DNA from: CADEEN01 sp963740395
GTDB taxonomy: Bacteria; Pseudomonadota; Gammaproteobacteria; Burkholderiales; Burkholderiaceae_C
Assembly: GCA_963740395.1 (NCBI GenBank)
Contig: CAVUEP010000022.1
Location: 1-64,000 of the forward strand
Direction: 5' to 3'
DNA: 64,000 nt
Below are positions 31,539 to 40,258 of this stretch, piece after piece. Position 1 is the first letter of the stretch. The number at the start of each line of letters is the position of its first letter. A program made the position numbers and the translations under genes. The notes beneath the pieces are model-generated. The model was not told the DNA's origin. It made no database searches and was given only the letters and a program-made list of their open reading frames with translations.

Positions 31539-31570
31539 TTTGTAGTGGCCCGACCGTGATGCGACCGTGA
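31539..31570 (-). promoter_or_regulatory. Candidate SARP-type promoter of the nine-gene secreted-protein operon
   Basis: On the minus strand the 9-mer TCACGGTCG occurs at 31570-31562 and 31559-31551, a period of 11 bp. Eight bp after the second heptamer TCACGGT (31559-31553) comes TACAAA (31544-31539), a 4/6 match to the -10 consensus. The start codon is at 31470. The layout is the same as at 23020-23051. The rest of the 304-bp divergent gap to ssb shows no other clear element. Confidence 0.58.
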
Positions 31571-31774
31571 CGTGGGACAAGAAAACCGCCGTCGGGTGCA
31601 GTCGCGACCCCCCTGAATGCGCGCCCGGCTCAGGCCGGGGACGTTGGGCGCCGGGCCGTCTGCACCGGCAGCCGACTCGGGGGCGAAAGGCTGCGATCCC
31701 GGCCCGCGCCGGTGCGGTGGTCGGTATCATGGCCGCCTCGGTTTCCCCCTCACCGCCTGCGCAAGGAGCGCCCC

Positions 31775-32233
31775 ATGGCCTCGGTCAACAAAGTCATCCT
31801 CATCGGCAACCTCGGCAAGGACCCGGAGGTGCGTTACGCACCCAGCGGCTCGGCCATCTGCAACATCACGCTGGCCACCAGCCGCCAGTGGAAGGACAAG
31901 ACCAGCGGCGAGAAGCAGGAAGAGACCGAGTGGCACCGCGTCACGTTCTTCGACCGCATGGCCGAGATTGCCGGCGAGTACCTGAAGAAGGGTCGCCCGG
32001 TGTACGTCGAGGGCCGCATCAAGACCCGCAAGTACACCGACAAGGACGGCGTCGAGCGCTACGCGACCGACATCATCGCCACCGAGATGCAGCTGCTCGG
32101 CGGCCGCGAGAGTGGCGACGATGCGGGCGGTGGCCAGCGCAGCGCCCCGGCGGCGCGCCCGGCTGCCGGCAAGCCCGCGGCGTCGAAGTCGTCGTCGGGC
32201 TTTGCCGACATGGACGACGACATTCCGTTCTGA
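31775..32233 (+). CDS. ssb: Single-stranded DNA-binding protein
   Basis: A 152-aa protein from ATG 31775 with AAGGAG at 31763-31768. The OB fold is plain: MASVNKVILIGNLGKDPEVR, ATSRQWKDKTSGEKQEETEW, YLKKGRPVYVEGRIKTRKY. A Gly/Ala/Ser-rich linker follows and the conserved acidic tip DMDDDIPF, which recruits replication and repair partners including RecQ, ends the chain. It stands alone; in many relatives it lies next to uvrA and an MFS gene, but here uvrA is 18 kb away. Confidence 0.97.
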   Translation: MASVNKVILIGNLGKDPEVRYAPSGSAICNITLATSRQWKDKTSGEKQEETEWHRVTFFDRMAEIAGEYLKKGRPVYVEGRIKTRKYTDKDGVERYATDIIATEMQLLGGRESGDDAGGGQRSAPAARPAAGKPAASKSSSGFADMDDDIPF

Positions 32234-32296
32234 CGCCGGGCTGCCTGACGCCGTGAGCCCAGGCGCCGCGCGCGAGCGCGGCGCGCTAGCACCTCC

Positions 32297-32650
32297 ATGA
32301 CCGAACCGATCGCGCCCGGCGACACTGCGGAATTCATTGCCTTCGAGGAGTTCCGCAACGGCCTGCCACATGGGCGCTTTCGCGTCGTCGTCAACCGCGA
32401 ACTGGCGCACCGCTTCGTGGCCCAGCGTCTGCACGCCACCCCGGTGGCGATCGCGATCATCGGCGCGGGCATCGCCTGCGCGCTCGCTGGCTATGCCGTC
32501 GTCGGCGTCGTACTCGTGATGGCCGGCCTGCTGTTCCGGCGCGGCGTGCGCTGGAAGGCGGGCACGATCCTGCTGCACCTGGCGACGCGCCATCCGGCGA
32601 CCTACTACGACGCGACCACGAACGGCGTCATGGAAGTTCAGCGCGCCTGA
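32297..32650 (+). CDS. Small membrane protein of unknown function
   Basis: A 117-aa protein starting at ATG 32297, without a good ribosome site. One or two hydrophobic helices cover residues 48-82 (PVAIAIIGAGIACALAGYAV and the following GVVLVMAGLLF). Residues 83-117 are cytoplasmic-looking. No family recognised. A GC-only hairpin without a T tract lies between ssb and this gene (32262-32285). Confidence 0.55.
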   Translation: MTEPIAPGDTAEFIAFEEFRNGLPHGRFRVVVNRELAHRFVAQRLHATPVAIAIIGAGIACALAGYAVVGVVLVMAGLLFRRGVRWKAGTILLHLATRHPATYYDATTNGVMEVQRA

Positions 32651-32753
32651 GCTGCGGATCGGGGCCGCCGCGCGGCAACTACGCGCTGCCTTGACCCCCC
32701 GCAACCCGCACCGCAGCACAGGGCGCTATGGTTTGCGCGCAAAGGAGAAAGCC

Positions 32754-33203
32754 ATGGCCAGCCCACCCCGCGAGACCCTGCAACTGGCGCAAGGACGCGA
32801 CTACCAGTTCGAGCTGCAGTTCGGCGGCGGTATCGCGCCGCTGCAGAGTGATTTGCCGCCGCCGCTGGGCCAGGGCGAAGGGCCTTCGCCCGAGATGCTG
32901 CTGGCGGCCGCGGTGGGCAACTGCCTGGCCGCGTCGCTGTTGTTCTCGCTGCGCAAGTACAAGGAGCAGGCCGAGCCGATCACGGCCGAGGTCAGCACCG
33001 AGATCGGCCGCAATGCCGAAGGCCGCTTGCGGGTGCAGGCGATCGACGTGGTGCTCAAGCTCGGTCAGCCGGCCGCGGCGTTGAAGCACCTCGACCGTGC
33101 GCTGGCGCAGTTCGAGGACTTTTGCACCGTGACGCAAAGTGTGCGCACCGGCATCGACGTCACTGTGCAGGTGCTCGACGCGCAGGACGTCAAGCTGAAG
33201 TGA
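32754..33203 (+). CDS. OsmC/Ohr-family peroxide-detoxification protein
   Basis: A 149-aa protein from ATG 32754 with AAAGGAG at 32741-32747. The two redox cysteines of the family are seen in LLAAAVGNCLAASLLFSL near residue 60 and QFEDFCTVTQSV near residue 124. The fold order (beta-rich N-terminus, long helix with the first Cys) fits OsmC proteins, which reduce organic hydroperoxides with dihydrolipoamide or similar. Its ohr/osmC subtype cannot be fixed. Confidence 0.82.
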   Translation: MASPPRETLQLAQGRDYQFELQFGGGIAPLQSDLPPPLGQGEGPSPEMLLAAAVGNCLAASLLFSLRKYKEQAEPITAEVSTEIGRNAEGRLRVQAIDVVLKLGQPAAALKHLDRALAQFEDFCTVTQSVRTGIDVTVQVLDAQDVKLK

Positions 33204-33242
33204 CGGCGCGGCGCCTCTCGCGTCAGCGCCCTCACACTGGCG

Positions 33243-33533
33243 TCAGTCCGGGCGCCAAAGTCTGGCATGAGCCACCCAGGCAACGGCGATCCAGACCAGC
33301 GATCGCAGCGTCATGGCGCCGACCGTGCGGACTTCGTATGCCCCGCCCGACGACACGTGCAGGCCGAACGCCGCGAACACCAGCAGCGTGGCCACGACGA
33401 TCGCGCCGGCAAGCACGACGGCCCAGCGCCGGCGAGCCCACAAGCCAACCGCGGCCGCGACATAGGCGAAGCCGGCGACGAAGTTGACCGCGGCGGCGCC
33501 AATCAGCCAGAGATCACGTCTTGATGTGCGCAC
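33243..33533 (-). CDS. Small four-helix membrane protein
   Basis: A 96-aa protein with hydrophobic segments at about residues 8-30, 36-57 and 72-92, starting MRTSRRDLWLIGAAAVNFVA. The loops have Arg clusters on one side, consistent with an inner-membrane protein. Unknown function. It precedes, in transcription order follows, the ABC ATPase gene with a 14-nt gap and may be its operon's last gene. Confidence 0.6.
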   Translation of the reverse strand: MRTSRRDLWLIGAAAVNFVAGFAYVAAAVGLWARRRWAVVLAGAIVVATLLVFAAFGLHVSSGGAYEVRTVGAMTLRSLVWIAVAWVAHARLWRPD

Positions 33534-33547
33534 GATGAGAGTCCTCG

Positions 33548-34261
33548 CTAGAGGTCCAGCCCTTGGCCGGCCTCCTCGACGGTTCGTCCATCACGGATGT
33601 GATAGATCCGCTTGAAGGTCGGGATGATCTTTTCGTCGTGGGTGACGACGATGATGGCGGTGCGGTACTGCTTGGCCATCTGATTCAGGATGCGCACGAC
33701 GGCCAGCGCACGCTCGCTGTCGAGCGGCGCGGTCGGCTCGTCGGCCAGGATCACCGGCGGCCGGTTGGCCAGTGCGCGCGCAATCGACACGCGCTGCTGC
33801 TCTCCGCCGGACAGTTCCGAGGTCTGCGCCTTGGCGCGGTGCCCGACGTCGAGCGCGTCGAGCAACTCGACGGCCCGGTCGCGCGCCTCGCCGTTGGGTC
33901 GGCCGGCGAGCATCGGCAGCAGCGCGACGTTGTCGGTGACGTCGAGGAACGGAATCAGGTACGGCGCCTGGAACACGAAGCCGATGCGGTCGCGTCGCAG
34001 TGCGCGCAGATCGTCGATCTTCCAGCCATCGTCGTAGATCGTCTGGCCGCCCAGGATCATGCGCCCGGCCGTCGGCTCGATCACCGCACCCAGGCACTTC
34101 AGCAGGGTGCTCTTGCCCGAGCCCGACGGGCCGATCAGGCCCACGACCTCGCCGGGCTCCACCGTCATGTTGACGTCCTTCAGCGCGTCGACCGCGGTAT
34201 CGCCTTCGCCGTAGCGCTTGCGCAGGCCTTCGATGCGGATGCCGAGCTCGGGGGTCGTCAT
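33548..34261 (-). CDS. ABC transporter ATP-binding protein, LolD/MacB-type
   Basis: A 237-aa ATPase from ATG 34261. Walker A GPSGSGKST is near residue 44, the Q-loop in FVFQAPYLIPFL, the signature LSGGEQQRVSIARALANRPP near 140 and Walker B VILADEPTAPLD. The length and the FQAPYLIPFL segment fit the LolD/MacB group that couples to FtsX-like permeases. It forms an operon with the permease, a HlyD-type adaptor and a TetR regulator, in the order tetR-adaptor-permease-ATPase. Confidence 0.92.
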   Translation of the reverse strand: MTTPELGIRIEGLRKRYGEGDTAVDALKDVNMTVEPGEVVGLIGPSGSGKSTLLKCLGAVIEPTAGRMILGGQTIYDDGWKIDDLRALRRDRIGFVFQAPYLIPFLDVTDNVALLPMLAGRPNGEARDRAVELLDALDVGHRAKAQTSELSGGEQQRVSIARALANRPPVILADEPTAPLDSERALAVVRILNQMAKQYRTAIIVVTHDEKIIPTFKRIYHIRDGRTVEEAGQGLDL

Positions 34262-34263
34262 CG

Positions 34264-35458
34264 CTAGCCACCGATCGCCGCGGCCGGATCGACCTTCAGC
34301 GCGGCACGAATGGCCAGCGTGCTGGCCAGGGCGCAGATCAGCATCACGGCGACCAGGCCGCGTACCGCGTCGCCGGGCTCGAGCAGCACGTACTTCGGGA
34401 ACATCGGCGCCCAGAAGGTGGCCGACACCTTGCCGACGATGAAGCCGATCAGGCCCAGCCCCAGCGCCTGCTGCAGGATCATGCCGGCGATCGTGCGGTT
34501 GCGCGTGCCGATCAGCTTGAGCACCGCGATTTCGCGGATCTTGCCCAGCGTCATCGTGTAGATGATGAAGGCGACGATGGCCGCGCTGACGATCGCCAGG
34601 ATGACCAGGAACATGCCGATCTGCTTGGCCGACGTGGCGATCAGCTTGGCCACCAGGATCTCTTCCATCTGCGCGCGCGTGAAGGCCTGCAGATGCTTCC
34701 AGCGCCGGATCGGCTCGGCCACGGCCTCGGCCGATGCCGATGGCTGCACTTGCACCAGCACCGCGTTGACGTTGCGGTTGGTGGCCTGCGAGGCCTGGAC
34801 CGCCTCCAGCAAGCCCGGCACGCCGGGTCGGTTCAGGCTGGGGTTGGCCGCGGTGCGCGCGCGGTCGTTCAGGATCGCGTCGTTGTCCTTCAGGAACTGC
34901 GCCTCCTGCGCGTCCTTGAGCGGGATGAAGACCATCGGGTCGCCGCCCGAGGACACCATGCGCTGCGTCAGCCCGACGACGGTGTACTCGTGGCGTCGGA
35001 TGCGGATGCGGTCGCCCAGCGCAAAGCCGGCCCGCACATCGGCCACCGCTTCGTAGTGGCTGCGCGTGATGTGCCGGCCCGCCACCAGGTAGCCGGGCTC
35101 GCCGGGTTGGCCCGGCTCGAAGCCGACGACCATCGCGCGCGACCTCGGCGTCGCCGTTGCTGACCTGCATCGTGAGGTAGGTGACATTCGCGGCGCGGGC
35201 CACGCCGGGCAGGCCGAGCACCGTGCGCACCACGTCGTCGCGCAGGCTGGACGATTCCGCATAGGGGCCCTGCGTGTCCTGCTGCACCACCCAGAGGTCG
35301 GCGCCGCTGTTGTTGAGCAGCGCCCGGGCGTCGTCGACCATGCCGCGGTAGACGCCGGCCATCGTCAGCGTGACGCCGATCAACAGCCCCAGGCCGATCC
35401 CGGTGAGCACGAACTTGCCCCAGGAATGCAGGATGTCGCGGCCGGCCAGGCTGATCAT
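34264..35458 (-). CDS. FtsX-like ABC permease (one inserted base near 35134)
   Basis: About 397 aa from ATG 35458, overlapping the adaptor stop (ATGA). The N-terminal helix is KFVLTGIGLGLLIGVTLTMA, followed by a large periplasmic domain (NNSGADLWVVQQDTQGPYAE). Three more helices lie at the C-terminus (LVILAIVSAAIVAFIIYTM, and ALGLGLIGFIVGKVSATFW). The frame breaks near 35134 in ...AEVAR/MVVGFEPGQPGEPGYL; dropping one base restores 398 codons. Mechanotransmission-type exporter permeases like this act with an outer-membrane channel, none of which is in the window. Confidence 0.87.
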
Positions 35459-36644
35459 GGGTTGCCCGCGGCGAGTGCGTCCACGACCTTGATGCGGCTG
35501 GTGGGCGTCAGCTCCTTCTCGCTGTAGACCACCACGCTGTCGCCGGCCTTCAGGCCCTCGAGCACCTGCACCTGGCCGTCGAGGCTGGATTGGCCGACGC
35601 GCACCGGCACGAACTTCAAGCCACTGCCGTCGACCTGCCACACACCGATCTGGTCGCCCTGCCGCTTGAGGCTCGCGTTGGGCAGCAGCACGGCAGCGGC
35701 CGTGCTTGGCAGCGTCAGCGTGACCTCGGCGAGCTCGCCCATCGACAAGCCGATCGGCAATGCGTCGAACGACACCAACGCGATGCGCTCCTCGGTCACG
35801 CTGTCGCTCACGGCCTCGACGCGCGCGACCTTGCCAGGCAGCGGCACGGCAGGGTTCGAGCGCAGCACGATCGAGGCGCGCAGCCCGGCCACCAGACCGG
35901 CCGATCGCCCCTGGTCCAGACGCACGCGGACCCACAGCGACGACGGCTCGATGAGCCGCAGGACGGCCTGCCCGGCCACGACGGTGGAGCCCGGCTCGGC
36001 GTCGCGGCTGATGACGACGCCGTCGGCGGGCGCGAGCAGGCGCACGTTGTCGCGCTGCTGGCGCAGGCCGGCACGTTCGGCCGTCAGGCGCTGCAGGTCC
36101 TGGCGTGCCGCGGCCAGGTTGGCGTCGGCACTGCTGACGCCCGCGTCGGCCGAGGTCTGCTCCTGCAGTTTGGCCTCGACGGCGCCGGCGCTGATGAAGT
36201 TCCTGTCGCCCAGCTCGACATAGCGCCGCGCGTTGATGGCGGCCAGTTCCTTCTTGGCCAGCGCGTCCCTGCGCTGCGCCTGCATCGCGGCAATGGCGCT
36301 GCCGGCGCGTGCGATCGACGCGTCGAGCGCGGCGACTCGCTCGTCGAGGTCGACCGGGTCCATCTCGGCCAGCAACTGGCCCGCCTTGACCGTGTCGCCG
36401 ACATCGACCAGCACCCGCGCACGCGGCCCGCGGCGGTCGGCCCGATCAGGTAGGCGCGGCGCGCCTCGACCGTGCCGATGCCGAACAGCGCCGGTACCAA
36501 CGTGCCTTCGCTCGCCTGGAGTACCGTCACGCGGGTCGGCGCCAGCGGGCCCGAGCGCATCACGACATAGGCCAGCGAGGCGACGAGCAGCGCACCGAGC
36601 AGGCCCAGGCCGAGGCGGCGGGAAAGGAGGGCAGGGAGTCTCAT
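35455..36644 (-). CDS. HlyD-family periplasmic adaptor of an efflux pump (one missing base near 36416)
   Basis: About 396 aa from ATG 36644, overlapping the tetR stop (ATGA). One N-terminal membrane helix (LLGALLVASLAYVVMRSGPL), a lipoyl-like half VGDTVKAGQLLAEMDPVDLD, a coiled-coil hairpin around SIARAGSAIAAMQAQRRDAL and the second lipoyl half VRLLAPADGVVISRDAEPGS. The beta-barrel and membrane-proximal domains end in LEGLKAGDSVVVYSEKELTP. The frame breaks between GPTAAGRVR and VLVDVGDTV near 36416; one extra base in the G run restores it. Works with the FtsX-like permease downstream. Confidence 0.86.
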
Positions 36645-37252
36645 GGCGTCTCGCGGATGCCGCGCAGGTAGATGGCGAACACCTGTTCGGCCTGCGCCTT
36701 CATGGCGGCCGGCTTGCCGGTCAGCATGGCCTGCATCACCAGGCCCTGGACGATGCCGACGAACAGCGTCGCCGCGGCGTCCTGGTTCAGTTGCGCCGGC
36801 AACTGCCCGGCCTCGACGGCGGTGCCGAACAGGCGCAGCAGCAGCTTGCGATAAGCCTGCAGCAACGCCCGCACCTCCTGCTTGGTGGGGGAGTCGGCGG
36901 GCTGCTGGAGTTCGTGGAAGATGAACCGCGGCACGCCGGGATGGGCCACGACGAAGGCCACATGGGCGTGGAACACCGCGCCGAGCGCCTCCAGCGCCGT
37001 CGGGGCCGAATCGGCGGCCTCGTCCAGGCTCGACAACAACTGCCCGCGAACCCAGTTCATCGCGGCGACCCAGATCGCGTCCTTGGTCGCGAAGTGCTTG
37101 AACACCGCGCCCTGGGTCACGCCCACGGCCGCGGCGATGTCACTGGTGGTGATCAGCGCGGGACTGACCTCGCGGGCCAGGCGCAGGGCGGCCGCGACGA
37201 TTTCTGCCTGGCGTTCTTCGGTTGGCAGTCGGGATTGCGTGGTGGAAGGCAA
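36641..37252 (-). CDS. TetR-family transcriptional repressor of the efflux operon
   Basis: About 203 aa. There is no ATG; the TTG at 37252 (MPSTTQSRLPTEERQAEIV) is the best start. The helix-turn-helix is ITTSDIAAAVGVTQGAVFKH near residues 34-53, followed by FATKDAIWVAA, the standard TetR N-terminal domain. The C-terminal helices (HVAFVVAHPGVPRFIFHELQ) would hold the ligand. It is the first gene of an operon that includes the HlyD adaptor, permease and ATPase, which it presumably represses through the palindrome at 37259-37288. Confidence 0.85.
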   Translation of the reverse strand: MPSTTQSRLPTEERQAEIVAAALRLAREVSPALITTSDIAAAVGVTQGAVFKHFATKDAIWVAAMNWVRGQLLSSLDEAADSAPTALEALGAVFHAHVAFVVAHPGVPRFIFHELQQPADSPTKQEVRALLQAYRKLLLRLFGTAVEAGQLPAQLNQDAAATLFVGIVQGLVMQAMLTGKPAAMKAQAEQVFAIYLRGIRETP

Positions 37253-37258
37253 AGCGGC

Positions 37259-37288
37259 TATTGGTAAGTTATTGAATACTTACCAATA
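37259..37288. promoter_or_regulatory. TetR operator: 11-bp inverted repeat
   Basis: TATTGGTAAGT (37259-37269) and ACTTACCAATA (37278-37288) are perfect inverted arms with an 8-bp spacer, ending 7 nt before the tetR start. The surroundings are AT-rich in an otherwise GC-rich window. The position fits autoregulation. Confidence 0.8.
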
Positions 37289-37345
37289 TACACGGGGTCC
37301 TTGCGTCGTGCAACCTAGGATCGACGCATCGACCGGCGAGCAGGC

Positions 37346-38548
37346 TCAGATGGAAGCGATCACTCCGCCGCCCAGGCAGACCTCGCCTTCGTAGAGCACG
37401 GCGCTCTGTCCCGGCGTGACGGCCCATTGCGGCTCCTCGAAGGCAAGCCTGAAGGCGCCCTCATCTGACAACGCCAGGGCACATGCGGCATCGGCCTGCC
37501 GGTAGCGCGTCTTGGCGTTGTACGCGCCGGGTGCCGGTGGCGCGCCGGCCACCCAACTGGCATCGTCGGCAACCAGCGCACTCGACTGCAGGGCCGGGTG
37601 GTCATGCCCCTGGACGACCACCAGCACGTTGCGTTCGAGGTCCTTGCGCGCGACGAACCAGGGCGCGTGGTAACCGGTCGACGCGTCCTGCCCGCCGCCG
37701 GGCCGCCCCAAGGCGGGCGCGCCCCTCAGGGGGGCCGACCTCGTAGGCGAGGTCTTGGGGGCCTGTTTCACGCCGCCGATGCCCAGGCCCTGGCGCTGGC
37801 CCAGGGTGTAGAACGACAGGCCGACATGGCGGCCCAGCTTGCGGCCGCGCTCGTCCTCGATCGCGCCGGGTTCGTGGCTCAGGTAGCGATTGAGGAATTC
37901 GCGGAACGGCCGCTCGCCGATGAAGCAAATCCCGGTCGAGTCCTTCTTCTTGGCGTTAGGCAGCTTGATCTCGGCGGCGATGCGGCGCACCTCGGTCTTC
38001 TTCAGCTCGCCCACCGGAAACAGCGTCTTGGCGAGCTGCGCCTGATTCAGGCGGTGCAGGAAGTAGCTCTGGTCCTTGGCCGGGTCCAGGCCCTTGAGCA
38101 GCTCGAAGAGGCCCGCACGCTCGCGCACCCTGGCGTAATGGCCGGTGGCGATCTTGTCGGCGCCCAGGCGCAGCGCATGGTCGAGGAAGGCCTTGAACTT
38201 GATCTCGGCGTTGCACAGCACATCGGGGTTGGGCGTGCGGCCGGCCTGGTACTCGCGCAGGAATTCCTTGAATACACGGTCCTTGTACTCGGCGGCGAAA
38301 TTGACATGCTCGATCTCGATGCCGAGCACGTCGGCCACGGCGGCGGCGTCGACGAAGTCTTCGTTGGACGAGCAGTACTCGAGGCCGTCGTCGCTCGACC
38401 TCGCGGGTCGGTCGTCATCTTCCCAATTCTTCATGAAGATCGCGACGACTTCATGGCCCTGCTGCTTCAGCAGATAGGCGGTGACGGCCGAGTCGACGCC
38501 GCCCGACAGGCCTACCACCACGCGTTGCTTGTTGCTCGCTCGATTCAC
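37346..38548 (-). CDS. mnmA: tRNA-uridine 2-sulfurtransferase with an in-frame palindromic insertion
   Basis: A 400-aa protein starting at GTG 38548 (MNRASNKQRVVVGLSGGVDS). The PP-loop GLSGGVDSAV binds ATP; catalytic cysteines are in NPDVLCNAEIKFKAF near residue 105 and STGICFIGERPF near residue 200. The enzyme makes the 2-thio group of s2U34 in tRNA for Lys, Glu and Gln. Between GQRQGLGIGGVK and YHAPWFVARKDLERNVL, where E. coli has about eight residues, there are about 30 (APKTSPTRSAPLRGAPALGR and the rest), encoded by a repeat-like palindromic element at 37689-37763. The frame stays open, so the enzyme may still work. Last gene of the chrB-chrA-rhodanese-mnmA run. Confidence 0.94.
   Translation of the reverse strand: MNRASNKQRVVVGLSGGVDSAVTAYLLKQQGHEVVAIFMKNWEDDDRPARSSDDGLEYCSSNEDFVDAAAVADVLGIEIEHVNFAAEYKDRVFKEFLREYQAGRTPNPDVLCNAEIKFKAFLDHALRLGADKIATGHYARVRERAGLFELLKGLDPAKDQSYFLHRLNQAQLAKTLFPVGELKKTEVRRIAAEIKLPNAKKKDSTGICFIGERPFREFLNRYLSHEPGAIEDERGRKLGRHVGLSFYTLGQRQGLGIGGVKQAPKTSPTRSAPLRGAPALGRPGGGQDASTGYHAPWFVARKDLERNVLVVVQGHDHPALQSSALVADDASWVAGAPPAPGAYNAKTRYRQADAACALALSDEGAFRLAFEEPQWAVTPGQSAVLYEGEVCLGGGVIASI
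37689..37763 (-). repeat. Palindromic repeat element inserted in frame in mnmA
   Basis: About 75 bp with nested inverted repeats: GACCTCG (37737-37743) and CGAGGTC (37748-37754), CCCCT and AGGGG around 37722-37732, and outer arms GGCCGCCCCAAG (37701-37712) and CTTGGGGGCC (37754-37763). The GC-rich style resembles the dispersed palindromic repeats found between genes in Rubrivivax-type genomes; this comes from memory. It has no second copy in the window. Confidence 0.7.
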
Positions 38549-38556
38549 CCGGGCAA

Positions 38557-38883
38557 TTATCCCGGCGCGGGCTGCACCGGGTGTCCGGCGGCCTTCCAGC
38601 CGCTGATGCCGCCGTCGAGGTGCCGGGCGTCGACGCCCATGGCGCGCAGGGCCGCGGCCAGGCCCTGGCTGATCTCGTGGCCATGGGCGCAGTAGACAAC
38701 GACCGGACGCGCGCTGCCGATGTCGTCCTTCCAGTCCAGCCACAGCGCCGGGTCGAGCCAACGCGCGCCGGCGATGTCGCTCCCGTCGGCGGCGCGGGCC
38801 TTTGCACGCCGCACGTCGAGCAGGGTGAAGTCGAAGTCGCCGCGCTGCCACAGCGCGAGTTCGGCCACGGTGATGACGCTCAT
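38557..38883 (-). CDS. Rhodanese-like sulfurtransferase domain protein
   Basis: A 108-aa single-domain rhodanese. The catalytic loop is VVVYCAHGHEISQ with Cys near residue 66; LLDVRRAKARAADGSDIAGA and LDGGISGWKAAGHPV are the other conserved segments. The ribosome site AGGAGG overlaps the stop of chrA, so the two are co-translated. Sulfur transfer to mnmA, which lies 9 nt downstream, is a reasonable suggestion from position; a role in chromate stress is also possible. Confidence 0.82.
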   Translation of the reverse strand: MSVITVAELALWQRGDFDFTLLDVRRAKARAADGSDIAGARWLDPALWLDWKDDIGSARPVVVYCAHGHEISQGLAAALRAMGVDARHLDGGISGWKAAGHPVQPAPG

Positions 38884-38895
38884 GGGTGAATCCTC

Positions 38896-40258
38896 CTAGC
38901 GCAGGAACTGAATCGCCAACCCGGCGGCTGCGCAGGCGCCGAGCAACGGCATCACGCCGACCTTGAAGCGGAACAGGGCGACCAAGGCGGCCAGCGTGAT
39001 GACGGCGGAGAAGACCTCGAAGCGGCCCTCGAAGCCCTGCGGCCACAGCACGTGGTAGGCGAAGAACAGGGCCAGGTTGACGATCACGCCGACCACGGCA
39101 GCCGTGATCGCCGACAGCGGCGCGGTGAAGCCGAGCTTGCCGTGGGTCGACTCGACGAGCGGGCCGCCGGCGAGGATGAAGACGAACGACGGCAGGAAGG
39201 TGAAGAAGGTGACGACGCAAGCCGCCAACGCCGCGCCGGCGAACAGCGCGTCGGGCCCGAGCACCTGCTTGACCCAGCCGCCGACAAAGCCGACGAAGGC
39301 CACCACCATGATCAGCGGCCCGGGTGTGGTCTCGCCCAAGCGCCAGGCCGTCGATCATCTGCGCGCCGGTCAGCCACTGGTGCTGTTCGACCGCGCCCTG
39401 GTAGACATAGGGCAGCACCGCATAGGCGCCACCGAAGGTGACGAGCGCGGCCTGGGTGAAGAACCAGCCCATCGTGGCCAGCGTGCCGCTCACGCCCTGC
39501 GTGGCGATCAGCCCGGCCATGACCAGCGCCCACAGGCCCAGGCCGACCGCCAGCACGCGCGCCAGATGACCGCGCGAGAACAGCGCATGCGCCGGCGTGG
39601 GTGTGTGGTCGTCGATCCATGCCGGGCCGTAGCTCGACTTGCCGCTGCCATGGCCGCCGCCGAGCGAAAACACGTCCGGCCAACGGCGGGCGCCGAAATG
39701 CCCGATCAGCGCCGCGGCGATCACGATCGCCGGAAACGGCGTGTCGAACGCGAAGATGGCGACGAAGGCCAGTGCCGCGATGGCCCACATCCAGCGGTTC
39801 TTCAGCGCACGCGTGCCGATGCGGTGCGCGGCGTGCAGCACGATGGCCGTCACCGCGGGCTTGAGGCCATAGAAGATGCCGGCCACCAGCGGCACGTCGC
39901 CGAAGCGCAGGTAGACCCATGACAGCCCGATCAGGATCGCCAGCGAGGGCAGCACGAAGAGGGCGCCGGCGACGATGCCGCCCCAGGTGCGGTGCATCAG
40001 CCAGCCGATGTAGGTGGCCAGCTGCTGGGCCTCGGGACCCGGCAGGACCATGCAGAAGTTCAGCGCATGCAGAAACCGTTGCTCGCTGATCCAGCGCCGG
40101 CGCTCGACCAGCTCGTTGTGCATGATCGCGATCTGCCCCGCCGGCCCGCCGAAGCTGATGAAGCCGAGCTTGAGCCAGAAGGCGAAGGCGCTCCAGAACG
40201 TAAGCGGCGTCGGTGGCGCGGTGTCGGCCGGGGCGTGGACTGCGGTTTCGGCGCTCAT
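38896..40258 (-). CDS. chrA: Chromate transporter, long-chain type (one inserted base near 39338)
   Basis: About 453 aa from ATG 40258, overlapping the chrB stop. Two homologous halves, each of about six hydrophobic segments, start with FWLKLGFISFGGPAGQIAIM and AALVTFGGAYAVLPYVYQGA, both containing the FGG signature; GPEAQQLATYIGWLMH and TTPGPLIMVVAFVGFVGG are the paired later motifs. The protein exports chromate by proton exchange. The frame breaks near 39338 (ALG/ETTPGPL), where plus-strand CCAAGC replaces the expected CCAGC. Without the extra base the length is 454 codons. Confidence 0.93.

Noticed and set aside
32262..32285. Rho-independent terminator after ssb
   Set aside because: The GC hairpin has no T tract on either strand.
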